From: Methylobacterium aquaticum
GTDB lineage: Bacteria; Pseudomonadota; Alphaproteobacteria; Rhizobiales; Beijerinckiaceae
Length of the DNA stretch: 64,000 nucleotides
Reading direction: 5' to 3'
Assembly (NCBI RefSeq): GCF_016804325.1
Contig: NZ_CP043627.1
Span: 1,625,001-1,689,000 of the forward strand
The first letter of the stretch is position 1. Every line of letters begins with the position of its first letter. The notes beneath the pieces were generated by a model that worked only from the letters and a program-made list of their open reading frames with translations, ran no database searches and was not told where the DNA came from. The position numbers and the translations under genes were made by a program. Positions 10,922 to 23,630 of the stretch are shown here, one piece after another.

Positions 10922-11395
10922 ATGTCGAGTGTGTGGCAGTATCTGACCCTCGGTCTCGGGCGCGAGACCTTCGGGATCGACATCGAGCACGTCCAGGAGA
11001 TCCTGGATTACCGCGTGCCCGCCTCCCTGCCGCAGGCACCGGCCTTCCTGGTCGGGATGATCGACGTGCGCGGCCAGAGCTATCCGGTGGTCGACCTGCG
11101 CACCAAGCTCGGCTTGCCGCCCGAGGCGCCGACGCCCGCCACCCGGATCATCCTGCTCAACGTGCCGATGGCGGACCGGATCCTGCGGGTCGGCTTCGTC
11201 GCCGACCGGGTCTTCGAGGTGACGGAACTCGACCGGGCCGAGATGGAGGCCGCCCCCGAGGTCGGCGGGCGCTGGCGCTCCAGCTACATCGCCGGGATCG
11301 GCCGGCGCGGCGACGCCTTCGTGGTCGTGTTCGACCTCGCCCGGCTGATGGCGGGCGACGAGCCGGCCCTCGCCGGCCGGCCCCTGGCCGCCTGA
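10922..11395 (+). CDS. cheW: Chemotaxis coupling protein CheW (copy 2)
   Basis: A 157-residue CheW-domain protein (QYLTLGLGRETFGIDIEHVQ, GMIDVRGQSYPVVDLRTKLG, GFVADRVFEVTEL). It is closer to the classical CheW pattern than copy 1, with RGQSYPVVDLR typical of CheA-coupling CheW. The start is the ATG 8 bases after GGAG; in-frame upstream sequence is not CheW-like. It lies 14 bases before cheR and belongs with cheR and cheB as the adaptation end of the operon. Which receptors use which CheW cannot be told from sequence. Confidence 0.95.
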   Translation: MSSVWQYLTLGLGRETFGIDIEHVQEILDYRVPASLPQAPAFLVGMIDVRGQSYPVVDLRTKLGLPPEAPTPATRIILLNVPMADRILRVGFVADRVFEVTELDRAEMEAAPEVGGRWRSSYIAGIGRRGDAFVVVFDLARLMAGDEPALAGRPLAA

Positions 11396-11409
11396 GGACC
11401 GGCGCCCGC

Positions 11410-13387
<1,978 letters not shown>

Positions 13388-13592
13388 TCCGGGTGCCGGG
13401 CCCGGCAGGATCTCCGAGACGCCCGCGGCAGGGTTTTTCGTAGAACCCTCGCCGCCACGCGCCGAGGTCCCCTCGCCCTCGCGACGGCCCTGCGTCCCGC
13501 GGGGCTCGCCGTCCCGCGAGTCGAGCCCTAAAGCTAACGCGCCGGAACGATCGCGCGGGCCGGGAGCCCGCGCGAGGGACGAAGGAGCAGGC

Positions 13593-14621
13593 ATGGGCCA
13601 GCACCACGACCACGCGCACGACCATGACGACCATGGGCGAGATCACCATAGGCAAGATCACCATGGGCACGATCACCATGGGCACGATCACCATGGGCAC
13701 GATCACCACGACCACGCCCATCACGGCCCCGGCCACGTCCACGCCCCGGCGAGTTTCGGCCGGGCCTTCGCCATCGGCATCGCGCTCAATACCGGATTCG
13801 TGCTGATCGAAGGCGCCTACGGCGTCCTCACCGATTCGGTGGCGCTGCTGGCCGATGCCGGCCACAACCTCTCGGACGTGCTCGGCCTCGTCGTCGCCTG
13901 GGCGGCGGCGACCCTCGGCCAGCGCCAACCGACGGCGCGGTTCACCTACGGCCTGCGCGCGTCCTCGATCCTCGCCGCCCTGTTCAACGCGGTGTTCCTG
14001 CTCGTCGCGGTCGGGGCCATCGCCTGGGAGGCGATCCGGCGTTTCAGCGAGCCGGCCCCCGTCCCGGGCCTGACCGTCACGATCGTGGCGCTGATCGGCA
14101 TCGCGGTGAACGGCATCACCGCCTGGCTGTTCGCGTCGGGAAGAAAGGGCGACCTCAACGTGCGCGGCGCCTACCTGCACATGCTGGCGGACGCCGCGGT
14201 GTCGGCGGGCGTCGTGGTGGCGGGCCTCGTCATCGTGGCGACCGGCTGGACCTGGGTCGATCCGGTGACGAGCCTCGTCATCGTGGCGGTGATCGTCGCC
14301 GGCACCTGGGGGCTGTTGCGCGACAGCGTCGTGCTGTCGCTCGACGCGGTGCCGCCGGGAATCGACCCGGCCGAGGTGCGCCGCTGTCTCGTCGACCGCC
14401 CGGGCGTTTGGGAAGTCCACGACCTCCACGTCTGGCCGATGAGCACCACCGAGACGGCGCTCACCGCCCACCTGGTGATGCCCGACGGCCATCCCGGCAA
14501 CGCCTTCCTCGCCGACTGCGCGGGGCTGCTGCGCCGCCGCTTCGGCATCGCCCACGTCACGCTCCAGGTGGAACTGGCGGGGGGACCGGCCTGCGCCCTG
14601 GCGCCGGATCACGTGGTCTGA
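13593..14621 (+). CDS. Cation diffusion facilitator, zinc/cadmium exporter type
   Basis: A 342-residue inner-membrane antiporter of the CDF family (CzcD/ZitB type), expected to export Zn2+ or similar ions in exchange for protons. The first 50 residues are a metal-binding tail made almost only of His, Asp and Gly. Six membrane helices follow, with metal-site residues in helix 2 (LLADAGHNLSDVLG) and helix 5 (HMLADAAVS). A cytoplasmic C-terminal domain ends the protein. The His-rich part is encoded by 15-bp tandem repeats, so its length may vary between strains. It stands alone between cheB and a convergent secreted-protein gene. Confidence 0.93.
   Translation: MGQHHDHAHDHDDHGRDHHRQDHHGHDHHGHDHHGHDHHDHAHHGPGHVHAPASFGRAFAIGIALNTGFVLIEGAYGVLTDSVALLADAGHNLSDVLGLVVAWAAATLGQRQPTARFTYGLRASSILAALFNAVFLLVAVGAIAWEAIRRFSEPAPVPGLTVTIVALIGIAVNGITAWLFASGRKGDLNVRGAYLHMLADAAVSAGVVVAGLVIVATGWTWVDPVTSLVIVAVIVAGTWGLLRDSVVLSLDAVPPGIDPAEVRRCLVDRPGVWEVHDLHVWPMSTTETALTAHLVMPDGHPGNAFLADCAGLLRRRFGIAHVTLQVELAGGPACALAPDHVV
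13633..13722 (+). repeat. 15-bp tandem repeats encoding the His-rich tail
   Basis: About five copies of gatcaccatgggcac, the first two diverged. The unit is five codons long, so changes in copy number keep the frame and only change the number of histidines. Confidence 0.85.
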
Positions 14622-14701
14622 CCGCGGCACGGGGCGGAGAGAGGACGCCGCGCTCCGGCGGTCCGGGACGATCCGGGCCGCCGGCCGCCACGCCGACGGC
14701 T

Positions 14702-14831
14702 TATACCAACGGTCGTTGGAAACGACCTTTGGTTCCGTTCTCGAATTTTCGTCAAGCCTCTGGCTTGGCACAGAAAATTCGACATGGCTCAATGGCCCGA
14801 TGCGTCAGCATCTTGGGCCATTGGTATTACC
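14702..14831. repeat. Small palindromic MITE-like element
   Basis: A 130-bp unit with imperfect terminal inverted repeats: ttataccaacgg at the left, taataccaatgg when the right end is read on the other strand (10 of 12 match). Inside are a 10-bp perfect inverted repeat (tcgaattttc / gaaaattcga) with caagcc/ggcttg nested in its loop, and a second pair, aatggccc/gggccatt. It is clearly more AT-rich than its neighbours and lies between two convergent genes. It encodes nothing. The right end supplies the TAA stop of the minus-strand gene. Confidence 0.7.
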
Positions 14832-17800
14832 CGAGAGTGCCGGCGCCGAAGGTGGTGTCGCCGAAGGTCGAGCGGCCTTCGAGCGCGCCGTATTGCAGGT
14901 AGTGCTGCATCGGATCGATCTTGGCCTGCGCCACGTCGCCATAAACCGCGAGATAGGCGGTCGAGTCGAAGCCCTTCGACGGGTCGCGGCCTTCCTTCCA
15001 GCCGTACTGGTCGTAGTGCATCAGCGGGTCGATGCCGGCCTCCTTCACGTCGCCATAGGCGTTCAGGTAGCCCTTCGTGTCGAACACCGCGTTCGGGTTG
15101 CGCCCCTCCTTCCAGCCATAGGTCTGGTAGTGCCGGTAGGCATAAGCCACGGAGTCGCCCGCCGCGATCGCCGCGCGGGCCACGTCGGGGTTCGACAGAA
15201 GGTAGTACTCGGCGTCGAAGCCGGGATGCACCGCGAGATCGGCGGTCTTGCCGATGGCAGCGAAGATCTCGCGGCCCTCGCCCTGGCCGTACTCGATGTA
15301 GTGCTTGAGCGGGTCGATGCCGGCGGCCTTCACGTCCGGGTTGCGGGCGAGGTACAGTTCGTTGTCGAAGGCGGCCGAGGGGTCGCGGCCCTCCTTCCAG
15401 CCGGCCTGATCGTACTGCTCCAGGGGGTTCTGGCCGGAGGCGCGCACGCCCGGATTGGCGGCGAGGTAGCCGGTGGTGGAGAAGAGCGCGTTCGGGTCGC
15501 GGCCTTCCTTCCAGCCATAGGCCGCGTAGTGGGTGTCGGCGTCCTGGCCGGCGGCGAGCACGTCCTTGTTGGCGGCGAGGTAGAACAGGTCGTCGACCAG
15601 CGGCGCACCGTCGGCGACCACCACCGTGGCATCGGTGAACTGGTAACGCTCGAAGCCGGTGACCCGGTCCTGGCCCTCCGGCCCGACGATCAGCGTGTAG
15701 GCGCCGTCGCGGGTGACGGTGGTGTCGGCCAGCCGCGAATTGAACACCAGGGTGTCGGTGCCGGTCGGACCGGTGAGGGTGCGGCCGCCGAGCAGGATGT
15801 CGTTGCCGGCGGAGTTGACGATGGTGTCGTCGCCGGCGCCGCCGCTGATGATGTCGTCGAAGGCCGTGCCGGTCAGCGTGTCGTTGCCGTCGGTGCCGGT
15901 GCGGACCACGCCGCGGGCCAGCACCGTGTCGCTGCGGGCGGCGAGGTTCTGGATCCGGGTGTCGCCGGCCGGATTGGTGTCGGCGGTGCCGTAGGGCGTG
16001 GTGGCGTGGAAGGCGCGCAGGTACTCGGCCATCGCGTCCTGCTCGGTGCCCTGCGCGGCGAAGGTCGCGGTGTTCGGCAGCGAGGCCCGGGCGTGGCGGA
16101 GGCGAGCGCCACCTTGTTCTCGCCGTAGGCCGGGAAGGGATAGTTGTCGCCGCCCAGGCCCGGCGCGGTCGCGGTGCCGGTCGCCAGGAAGTCGAGGGTG
16201 ACGGTGCGGATGCCGCGGTTCGGGTCGCCGACGATCTGGCCGTTCTGCACCAGGGTGTCGGTGATCCGGCCGTTCTCGTCGACGATCGCCGCGTTGAGGA
16301 TCCGCTGGCCCTCGCGGGTGACGGTGCCGTTGGCGTCGAGGGTCTGGGCGGTCCTGGTGGCGTCGAAGGAGAAGCTCAGGCCCCCGATCTGCGGGAACTG
16401 GCCGGGGGTCGCGCCGGCGTTGCTCGCCGAGACGGCGTGCTCCAGGATCCGCTTCATCTCCAGCGCCGAGACCGTGGTGACGGCGAGCGCGTTGTTGAAG
16501 CGCAGCGAGTTGGTGACGTCGAGCTGCGAGATGTCGCCCGATTGCTTGCCGGCGGAGGGGTTCGCCGCCGGGGGAAGCTCGGCGGTGCCGCCGCCCGCGG
16601 TCGAGAACGAGCCGATCGAGTCGCGGATGCCGCCGCCGTTCTTGATCGAGACCGCGACCGAGGAATCGTACTGCTTGGCGTACCAGAGGTTGGCGTCGGC
16701 GGAGAGGTCGCCGAGATTGGTCTCCTCGGTGCGGACCTCGCCGCGGCGCCCCTCGAGGTAGACGCTGGTGCGGCCGAGGATGTTGCCGTCCTGCTGGCGG
16801 ATGATGTCGGCGACGCCGGCGGTCTCCTGGATGCCGTCGTTGTTGACGTCGAGGCCCTCGATCATTTCCCTGACGAGGAAGCCCTTGGTGCCCGGCGCGA
16901 AGGCCGCGTCCTTCGAGCCCCAGAGCTGCGCCACGGATGCGTCGTCGACCGCGACCGCGCCGGAATTCTGCGGCGTGATCGAGTCGCGGATGACATTGCC
17001 CTGGTCGTCGAAGGTGACGGTCAGGCGCCCGACATAGGAGTACTCGGAGGCGGTGTTGACCAGCGCCAGGGTCTGGCCCGAGGCATTGGTGAAGAATTGC
17101 GGGTAGGCGCCGCCCGACACGTCGCCCGGCAGCAGCCGGTCGTTCGAGTCGGAGAGCAGCGTGTGCGAGCCGCCGCCGATCAGCACGTCGACGTTGCGCA
17201 GGAGCGGGGCGAGCGCCTGCTCGTTCGACAATTGCTGCAGGTGGGTACCGACGATGACCTTGTTGAGGCCCGGATTGGCCGCGAGCACCCGGTCGACCTC
17301 GGCGTTGATCTGCTGGGCCAGCAGCGCGATCTCGTCGCGGCCGGTGAAGCCGTCGAGGGTGACGTTGCCGAGGGTGGTCAGCAGCGGCTCGATCTGGGTG
17401 GTGGCGCCGATGAAGGCGATGGTCTCGCCGTTCTCGGTGATGATGGTCGACTTGGCGATCTTGTCGGCGCCGGTGCCGGTCTGGGTCGAGGTCGGGCCGG
17501 TCTGGGCGAAGGTGGCGGCGTCGCCGTCCTTGTGGACGAGGCCCGAGAGCGCCGAATCCTTCGAGAAGTTCAGGTTCGCCGACAGGTAGGGGAACTGCGA
17601 CCCGACCCAGGTGTCGTCGGCAGCGCCCGCCGCGGAGCCGAGATTGGCACCGATGATGTTGGCGACCTCGTTCGGCCCCGAATCGAATTCGTGGTTGCCG
17701 AACACCGCGGCCTGGACGCCGATGATGTTCTGGATCGTGATGTCGGCCCGGCCCGGCGAGGCGGTGAGCTTGCCGTAGGCCTTGGCGCCCGACAGCCCGT

Positions 17801-20800
17801 AGAGCTGGTTGTAGACCCCGTTATAGGTCGCGTTCAGCTGCGGGTCGGCGCCGGCGATGAAGAACGGGCTCGGGATCCAGCCGTCGCCGGTCGAGAGCGT
17901 GATCGAGTTGGGGGTCGCGTCCTCGAGCTTGTCGACGATCGCCGCGAAGTTCGGCGCGCGCTGGGTCGCCAGCAGGCCGGCCTCCCAGTCCGAGGCGTGC
18001 AGGATCTGGAGCGTGTAGGTCATCGGGGCGGCCTGCTGGGTGGTGAAGTCGAGCTGATCCTGCGCCAGGCCCGCGAAGGCGTTGCCGGCGGCGTCCGTGA
18101 AGGCGCCCTTCGGCACGATCACGTCGTAGGCGGTGCCGGCCTTGAGGTCGGCGCTCGGGTCGATCGTCACGGTATCGCCCGAGATCGCGACCTGGGCGGC
18201 GTCGGCGACCGCGATGGTGCGGGTGTCGCCCGCCCCGTCGGTGATCGTGATCGACCCGGTCCCGGCCTTCACCGCCTCGCTGAAGCGGAGAGAGATGGCG
18301 GCGCCCGTCGCCACGCCGGTGGCGTTGTCGGCGGGCGTGGCGGCGAGGAGCGTCGGGGCGGTCTGGTCGAGCTTGAGGCCGACGAGCACCGGGTCGTGGT
18401 CGGATTCGCGCGCCGCGACACGGCCGTCGAAATACGAGGCGGGGCGGTTGAAATCGAGGTTGTAGTCGATCGCGTCCGCCTCGTCGGCATTGACGTGCCA
18501 CTCGGTCACGCCGGTGACCTGGCCGTCGAGGCTCGGGGTGGCGAAGGCGTGGTCGAGGGCGCCGTAGGCCCCGTCGAAGACGTAGGAATACGGGTCGGCG
18601 AGGCGGTCCTCGGCGAGGTTGGTGAAGCCCCCGGCCTTGATCGTGTCGAGGGCGTCCTCCTTGAGGTAGGCGTTGAAGTCGCCGAGCAGGATCACGTCGG
18701 AATCCTGCGTGCCGGTCGGCTTCGTCGCCACCCATTCGGTCAGCGCCCTGGCGGCGAGTTCGCGCTGCTGCTGCCAGTTGCCCTGGCCGTCGCCCTGGTC
18801 GGCATCCGCGCCGGTGCCGGTGCCGCTCTTCGACTTCAGGTGGTTGATGACCGCCGTGAAATCCTCGCCGCTGGCGATCTCGTGGAACGTCACCGCGAGG
18901 GACGCGCGGCTGGTGTTCACGCCGTTGAACAGGTGGCCGGTCGTGCTCCGCTGGAGCAGGGCGGGATCGATCCGCGCCACGTCGGCATCGTCGAGCTTCT
19001 CGATCGTGGTGTTGAGCGCGACGCCGACCTTGGCCGGCTTGTAGATGAAGCCGACCGCGATCGCGTCGCCGCCGAGGAACTGGCCCTGGTCGAGCTGGCT
19101 GCCCGGGTTCACGTAGGCATAGGTGCCGGCCCCGGCCCGGGCGTTGAGCTGGCCCACCAGGTATTCGAGGGCGTTGCCCGGGTTGCCGGGCTGGAACTGG
19201 TTCTCCAGCTCGGTGAGGCCGAGCACGTCGGCCCCGGTGCCGATCAGCGTGGTGACGAGCTTCTCGGTCTGGCGCGCCAGTTCCTCGCTCGAATTGGCGC
19301 CGCGGGGCTGCTGGCCGATCGCCGTGGTCGTACCGGACGAGGCGGCGAGCGTCGTGAAGTAGTTGAGGACGTTGAGGCTGCCGACCTTCAGCGTGCCGCC
19401 GACCGCGTCCGGCGCGCTCGGGCGCGGATTGGTCTTGGCGAAGGTGTTGTCGCCGTCGTTGATGGCGCGCACCCGGAAGGCGTTGGTCGGGCCGAAGCCG
19501 AGCGTGCCGGTGAGCCCGGTCACGGTGTCGCCCATCCGCGGTGCCGTGGCGGTCGAGTAGGTCGGACCGAAGCCGTCGAGGTTCTCGACCGGCAGGTTCT
19601 GGCTGTTCGACCCGTCGTCGTAGGTGATCGAGCGCGCGGCGGTCTGGGCGAGGTAGGCGGCGTAGGCCTGGGAATTCGGCTCGAATTCGTTGGTGAAGGT
19701 CTCGGGGCGCCCGCCCGCCGCGAGGCGGATCTCGTCGAAGCGGTCGAGGTTGAACTGCTCGGAGATCGACAGGGTCTGGGGGAAGCGGACCAGCATGCCC
19801 TCGTAGCGTTCGAGGTCGGGCTGCGCGGTGGTGCCGGTGCCGATCGTGCCGGCGGCCGGCAGGCTGACGTCGACCGCCTGAGCCTTGACCTCGGCGGCCG
19901 AGAGCGCCCCGGCCTGGACGACCCGGATGCCCGAGGCGGCGTTCACCGTGAGCTGGGTCTCGCCGTTGAACTCGGTGACCGTGCCGGTGACCCGGACCCG
20001 GTCGCCCTCGTTCACGTCGGCGAGGCGGCTGCCGGTGCCCTCGTAGACGAACACGCCTTCCGAGGTCAGCGGGTTCGAATCCTGGTCGGCCTTCTCCTCC
20101 TGGAGGTAGAAGCCGCCGAGGTTGCGTCGCCCGTCCGCGTCGCCGTTCTGGAAATCGCCGACGACGATCGCCTCGACCGTGACGGTCTGGCCGACGAGGG
20201 CGCTGGCGCTGCCGGCGCCCTGCACCGCCGAGATCGGGGTCACGTCGTCGTTGACGATGGTGCCGGTGGCGGCGGCGTTGCCGGCACTCACGGCAGCCGT
20301 GATGCCGGCCTGATTGGAGGTGGCGCCGAGGAGCTTGAGCGAGAAGGTCTCGTTCTGCTCCGGCACCGCGTCGCCCTGCACCGTGACGGTGACGACGGCC
20401 GAGGAGGCGCCTGCCGGGATGGTGCCGGCGAGGGTCAGCGGCAGGGCCGGGCTGCCGGCGAAGTCGGCGCCGGTCGCCGCGTTCGCGCCGCTGCCGGTCA
20501 GTTCGGCGGTGAAGCTCACCGCCCCGAGGGTGCCGTTCGAGCGCTGGACCGTGAAGCTGAAGGTGGTGGTGCCGCCATCCCCCTCCTGGCGGCTGACGCT
20601 CAGCGAATCGGGCGCGAAGGCGATCTCCTGCACCGTGCCCTGGGGCAGGGCGGCGTAGAGCGTGGCGCCGCCATTCGCCACCTCGCTGGCCGAGACCACG
20701 AGGTTGGTGCCGGTCGGGTTGCGGTCGGCGGGGATGAAGGTGAGCACCTCCGGGCCGAGATCGGCGGCCGAGCCGGCGAGCGGCGGGACGTAGGAGACGT

Positions 20801-23221
20801 AACTCGCGTTCGCCGGGTCGGTCACGTCGTAGACCAGGATGCCGCTCTGGCGCTCCAGGCCGACGAAGGCGTAGATGCGTCCGTTCACCGTGCCGACGGT
20901 GATGCCCTCCGGCTCCGGCCCCTTGTTGTCGGAGCGGTCGTCGGGGGTGTTAGCGACGGTCTGGTCGTTGTTGAACCGCTCCGGCGCGGTCTGGGCGAAG
21001 ATCTTTTCGAATTCGCCGCCGGTCTCGCGCACCTTGGTGATCGTGCCGTCGGCATTCTGGCGGAAGATCGAGATGCCGCGGCCGCCCAGCGTGGTGAGCC
21101 GGTCGATCACCCCGTCGCCGTCGGTGTCGCCCGTGCGCAGGAGCACGTTGAGCCGGGCATAGGCCGGATCGGATTTCAGCGCCTGGAGCGCCGGGGTGAG
21201 CCGGCCGTTCGGCACCGCGCTCAGGCGCGCGACGTCGTTGGCGTCGTCGGCGCCGCCGATGACCCGCTGGTCGCCCTCGTTGGCGGTGACGAAGTAGGTC
21301 GCGCCGCCGGTGGCGAACGACGCGATGCTGTCGGGCTGGAGCAGGCCGACGATCGGGGTGCCGGCGGGGGTCGCGGCGATCCGGATCGCGGCGTTGCCGT
21401 TCGGCCCGTCGCGGTCGGAGGCGTCGAACTCGTTGCCGGCCAGCGAATGGTCGACCGCGCCGAGCGGCTGGATCGCGATCGGCGCCGTGCCGGGATTGGT
21501 CAGGTCGATCACCGCGACGCCGTTCACCTCCTGCAGGGTGACGTAGGCGAAGCGGTTGTCGGGCGAGATCGCGATGTATTCCGGCTCGATGTCGGCGGAT
21601 GCCGCCTTGCCGGGGTGATCGCGAGGCCGCGGGCGCGCAACGTCGCCTCGGCTCCGTCGAGTCCGGAAAAGCCGACGGTCGTGGCGACCGACGCGGAGGC
21701 GGCCCCGCCCGAGACGTCGATGATCGAGACGCCCCCGACCGGGTTGCTGGCCTGGCTCGCCTGCTCGCCCTCGTTGGCGACGAGGAGGCGGGTGCCGTCG
21801 CGGGTGAACACCAGCTGGTCGGGCCCGACCCCGACGGCGAGCGAGCGCAGCAGCGTGCCGTCGGCCGTGAACAGCGCGACGCGGCCCGGCGCATCGCCGG
21901 TCGCGTTGGCGTAGGCCACCGCCACGAGGCCGTTGAAGACCGCGACGGAGTTCACCGCGCCGTATTGCTCGAGGCCGGAGAGCAGGATCTCGCCGGATTT
22001 GGCCAGCGAGCCGGCGGCGTCGAGCGCCACGATCTCGATGCGGTTCTCGTTGGTGTTCTGGACGTAGAGCAGGCTGGTCGAGGAATCGTAGGCCACCACC
22101 TCGGCATTCGCCGCGACCGCCGTCGCCGGGTCGTTGGTGGTGGCGTAGGCGCCCAGCCGCACGAGCCGGAGCGCGTTGGTGGCGCTCGGCGGGGTCGTGG
22201 CGGTCGCGCCCGACAGGCCCTGGAGCGAGGGCGCGGCGTCGAAGATCGCGGTGCCGCCGATCCGGGTGCCGGTATCGTCGTTGAGGATCGTGCCGGTGCC
22301 CTGGCCCTTCGCCACCGTGGCGCCCGAGACGTTCGCGACGCCGACCGTGAAGGTCTCCGTCGGCTCCACGACCGTGTCGCCGGTGATGTCGACCGCGAAG
22401 GTCGCGCGGGTCTCGCCCGCCGCGATGGTCTGGCGGGTGAGGCTGCGGGCGGTGTAGTCGCTGCCGGCCGTGGCCGTGCCGTCCGCGGTGGCGATGTCGA
22501 AGGTCACGCCGCCGGCGGGCGCCGCCGCGCTCAGCGAGACCGTGAAGGTGAGCGGCCTGGTGCCGGAATCGCCCTCGGCCGCCTGGACGTCGTCGATCGA
22601 CAGGGTCGGCAGGGGTTGCGCGGTCGTCACCGTGAACGGCGCGTAGGCGGCGTCGCCGACCCGGACGGTGGCGCTCTGGGTCCAGGACGAGGTCGTGCCG
22701 ATGGCCGCCAGGATCTGGTCGCGGGTGCCCGCGGTCGGGCCGGCATAGCGGCCGTTGGCGGAGGGGAGCGCGACCGCGCTCCGGCCCAGCGTCAGGCCCG
22801 GCGGCAGGGCCGAGGTGCCGGCGCTGGTGGCGCTGCCCGCGAAGGTGGTGCCGCCGTCGGCGAAGTTGATCGCGTACAGGAAGGTCGGGCTCGCGGCCGC
22901 GCCCTGATAGGCCAGGATCTGGTCGCCGGAGGCGTTGAGCGCGAAGTTCTGCGCCGTGAAGACCGGCGAGTTGGTGCCGCCGGCCGCGCTATCGGTCGTC
23001 GGCCGGATTACCGTGCCGGCGGCGAGCGCCGTCGGCGCCGTGTAGGTGTAGGTGCCCTCGCCGGTGCGGAAGGCGTTGGTGCCGGAATTCCAGCCGTTAT
23101 CGGTGAAGCTGATGGCCGTTCCGGCCTCGACGTCGCGCAACACCACGAAGGCGAAATCGTCCGGGTTGGTGGCGTCGTAGCCGACGATGGCGATGTCGCC
23201 GGCGGCAAGCGTCGTGGCCAT
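14827..23221 (-). pseudogene. Giant secreted RTX protein: nuclease plus 5'-nucleotidase, two frameshifts
   Basis: Read with one base added at about 21610 and one at 16086-16091, this is a continuous protein of 2798 residues. By approximate position it has an N-terminal beta domain starting MATTLAAGDIAIVGYDATNP (1-200) and a Calx-beta domain (205-320). A beta-propeller-like region (345-865) and a second Calx-beta (870-985) follow. Next comes an OB-fold/lamin-tail-type region (995-1110). The ExeM/NucH-type endonuclease (1270-1617) has NVLNYFTTL, LTELENQ, INHLKSK, LLGDFNAY and SDHDPVL. A bacterial Ig-like domain (1620-1735) precedes a 5'-nucleotidase metallophosphatase (1735-2360; FGNHEFDSG, GTHLQQL, IKNGGGIRDS). 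RTX repeats (GGAGDD) lie near 2445, and six 38-residue repeats of YLxxNPDV...YGWKEGRDP end it. There is no signal peptide, which fits type I secretion; no secretion genes are nearby. It should cut extracellular DNA and strip phosphate from nucleotides. If the base gaps are errors, the gene is intact. Confidence 0.85.
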
Positions 23222-23564
23222 GGATACCAATGTCTCCGGGCGCGCACGAGGAGCGGCGGCGCACGAGGCGGCACCGCCCGTCAGCGCGAGGCTGTTAGGG
23301 CTTATCGGGAAGGGAAAGCGCGCAAGCGGCACCGCGGGCTCGCGGCGATCGTTCGACGTATCGGACCGGTCGGCGAGGCTGCCTTGTTACAGCATGTTTC
23401 GGACTGTGTTCGCTCTGTATGAGCGTTTTGCGACAGTGCTGTGAAGGTTGCGGCAAGGTGGAGGACCGGCCCGTCGCCCGTCCACGACATCGAGCGATGG
23501 TTGTACCGTTTCCCGGCAAAGCATCGTCGCGATCAGTCGCCCGTCGCGATGGCGGCGGCGCATG
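23222..23564. other. Intergenic region upstream of the giant gene
   Basis: No gene is supported. It must hold the minus-strand promoter of the giant RTX gene. An AT-richer stretch lies at about 23385-23440. No recognisable operator or sigma consensus was found. Confidence 0.4.
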
Positions 23565-23599
23565 AAAAAGCCCCGCCGTCGATTCCTCGACGGCGGGGC
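23565..23599 (-). terminator. Intrinsic terminator of the TRAP binding-protein gene
   Basis: A 13-bp perfect stem (gccccgccgtcga / tcgacggcggggc) with a 4-base loop is followed on the minus strand by ctttttc. It sits just past the stop at 23631. Confidence 0.92.
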
Positions 23600-23630
23600 G
23601 CGATCACCCGGAAAAGCCGGTGGAACGGTT

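Noticed and set aside
20071..20082. A tRNA T-loop-like sequence (gggttcgaatcc).
   Set aside because: It lies inside the giant gene and reads as sensible protein there. No acceptor or anticodon arm could be built around it.
16086..21615. Programmed frameshifting at the two breaks of the giant gene.
   Set aside because: Neither site carries an in-phase X XXY YYZ heptamer, and both look like simple loss of a base in a C/G run.
16437..21914. A plus-strand open frame of more than 1800 codons antisense to the giant secreted gene.
   Set aside because: It is the shadow of a GC-rich gene in the opposite frame. Its translation is Arg/Gly/Val repeats without domains, while the minus strand encodes recognisable enzyme motifs.
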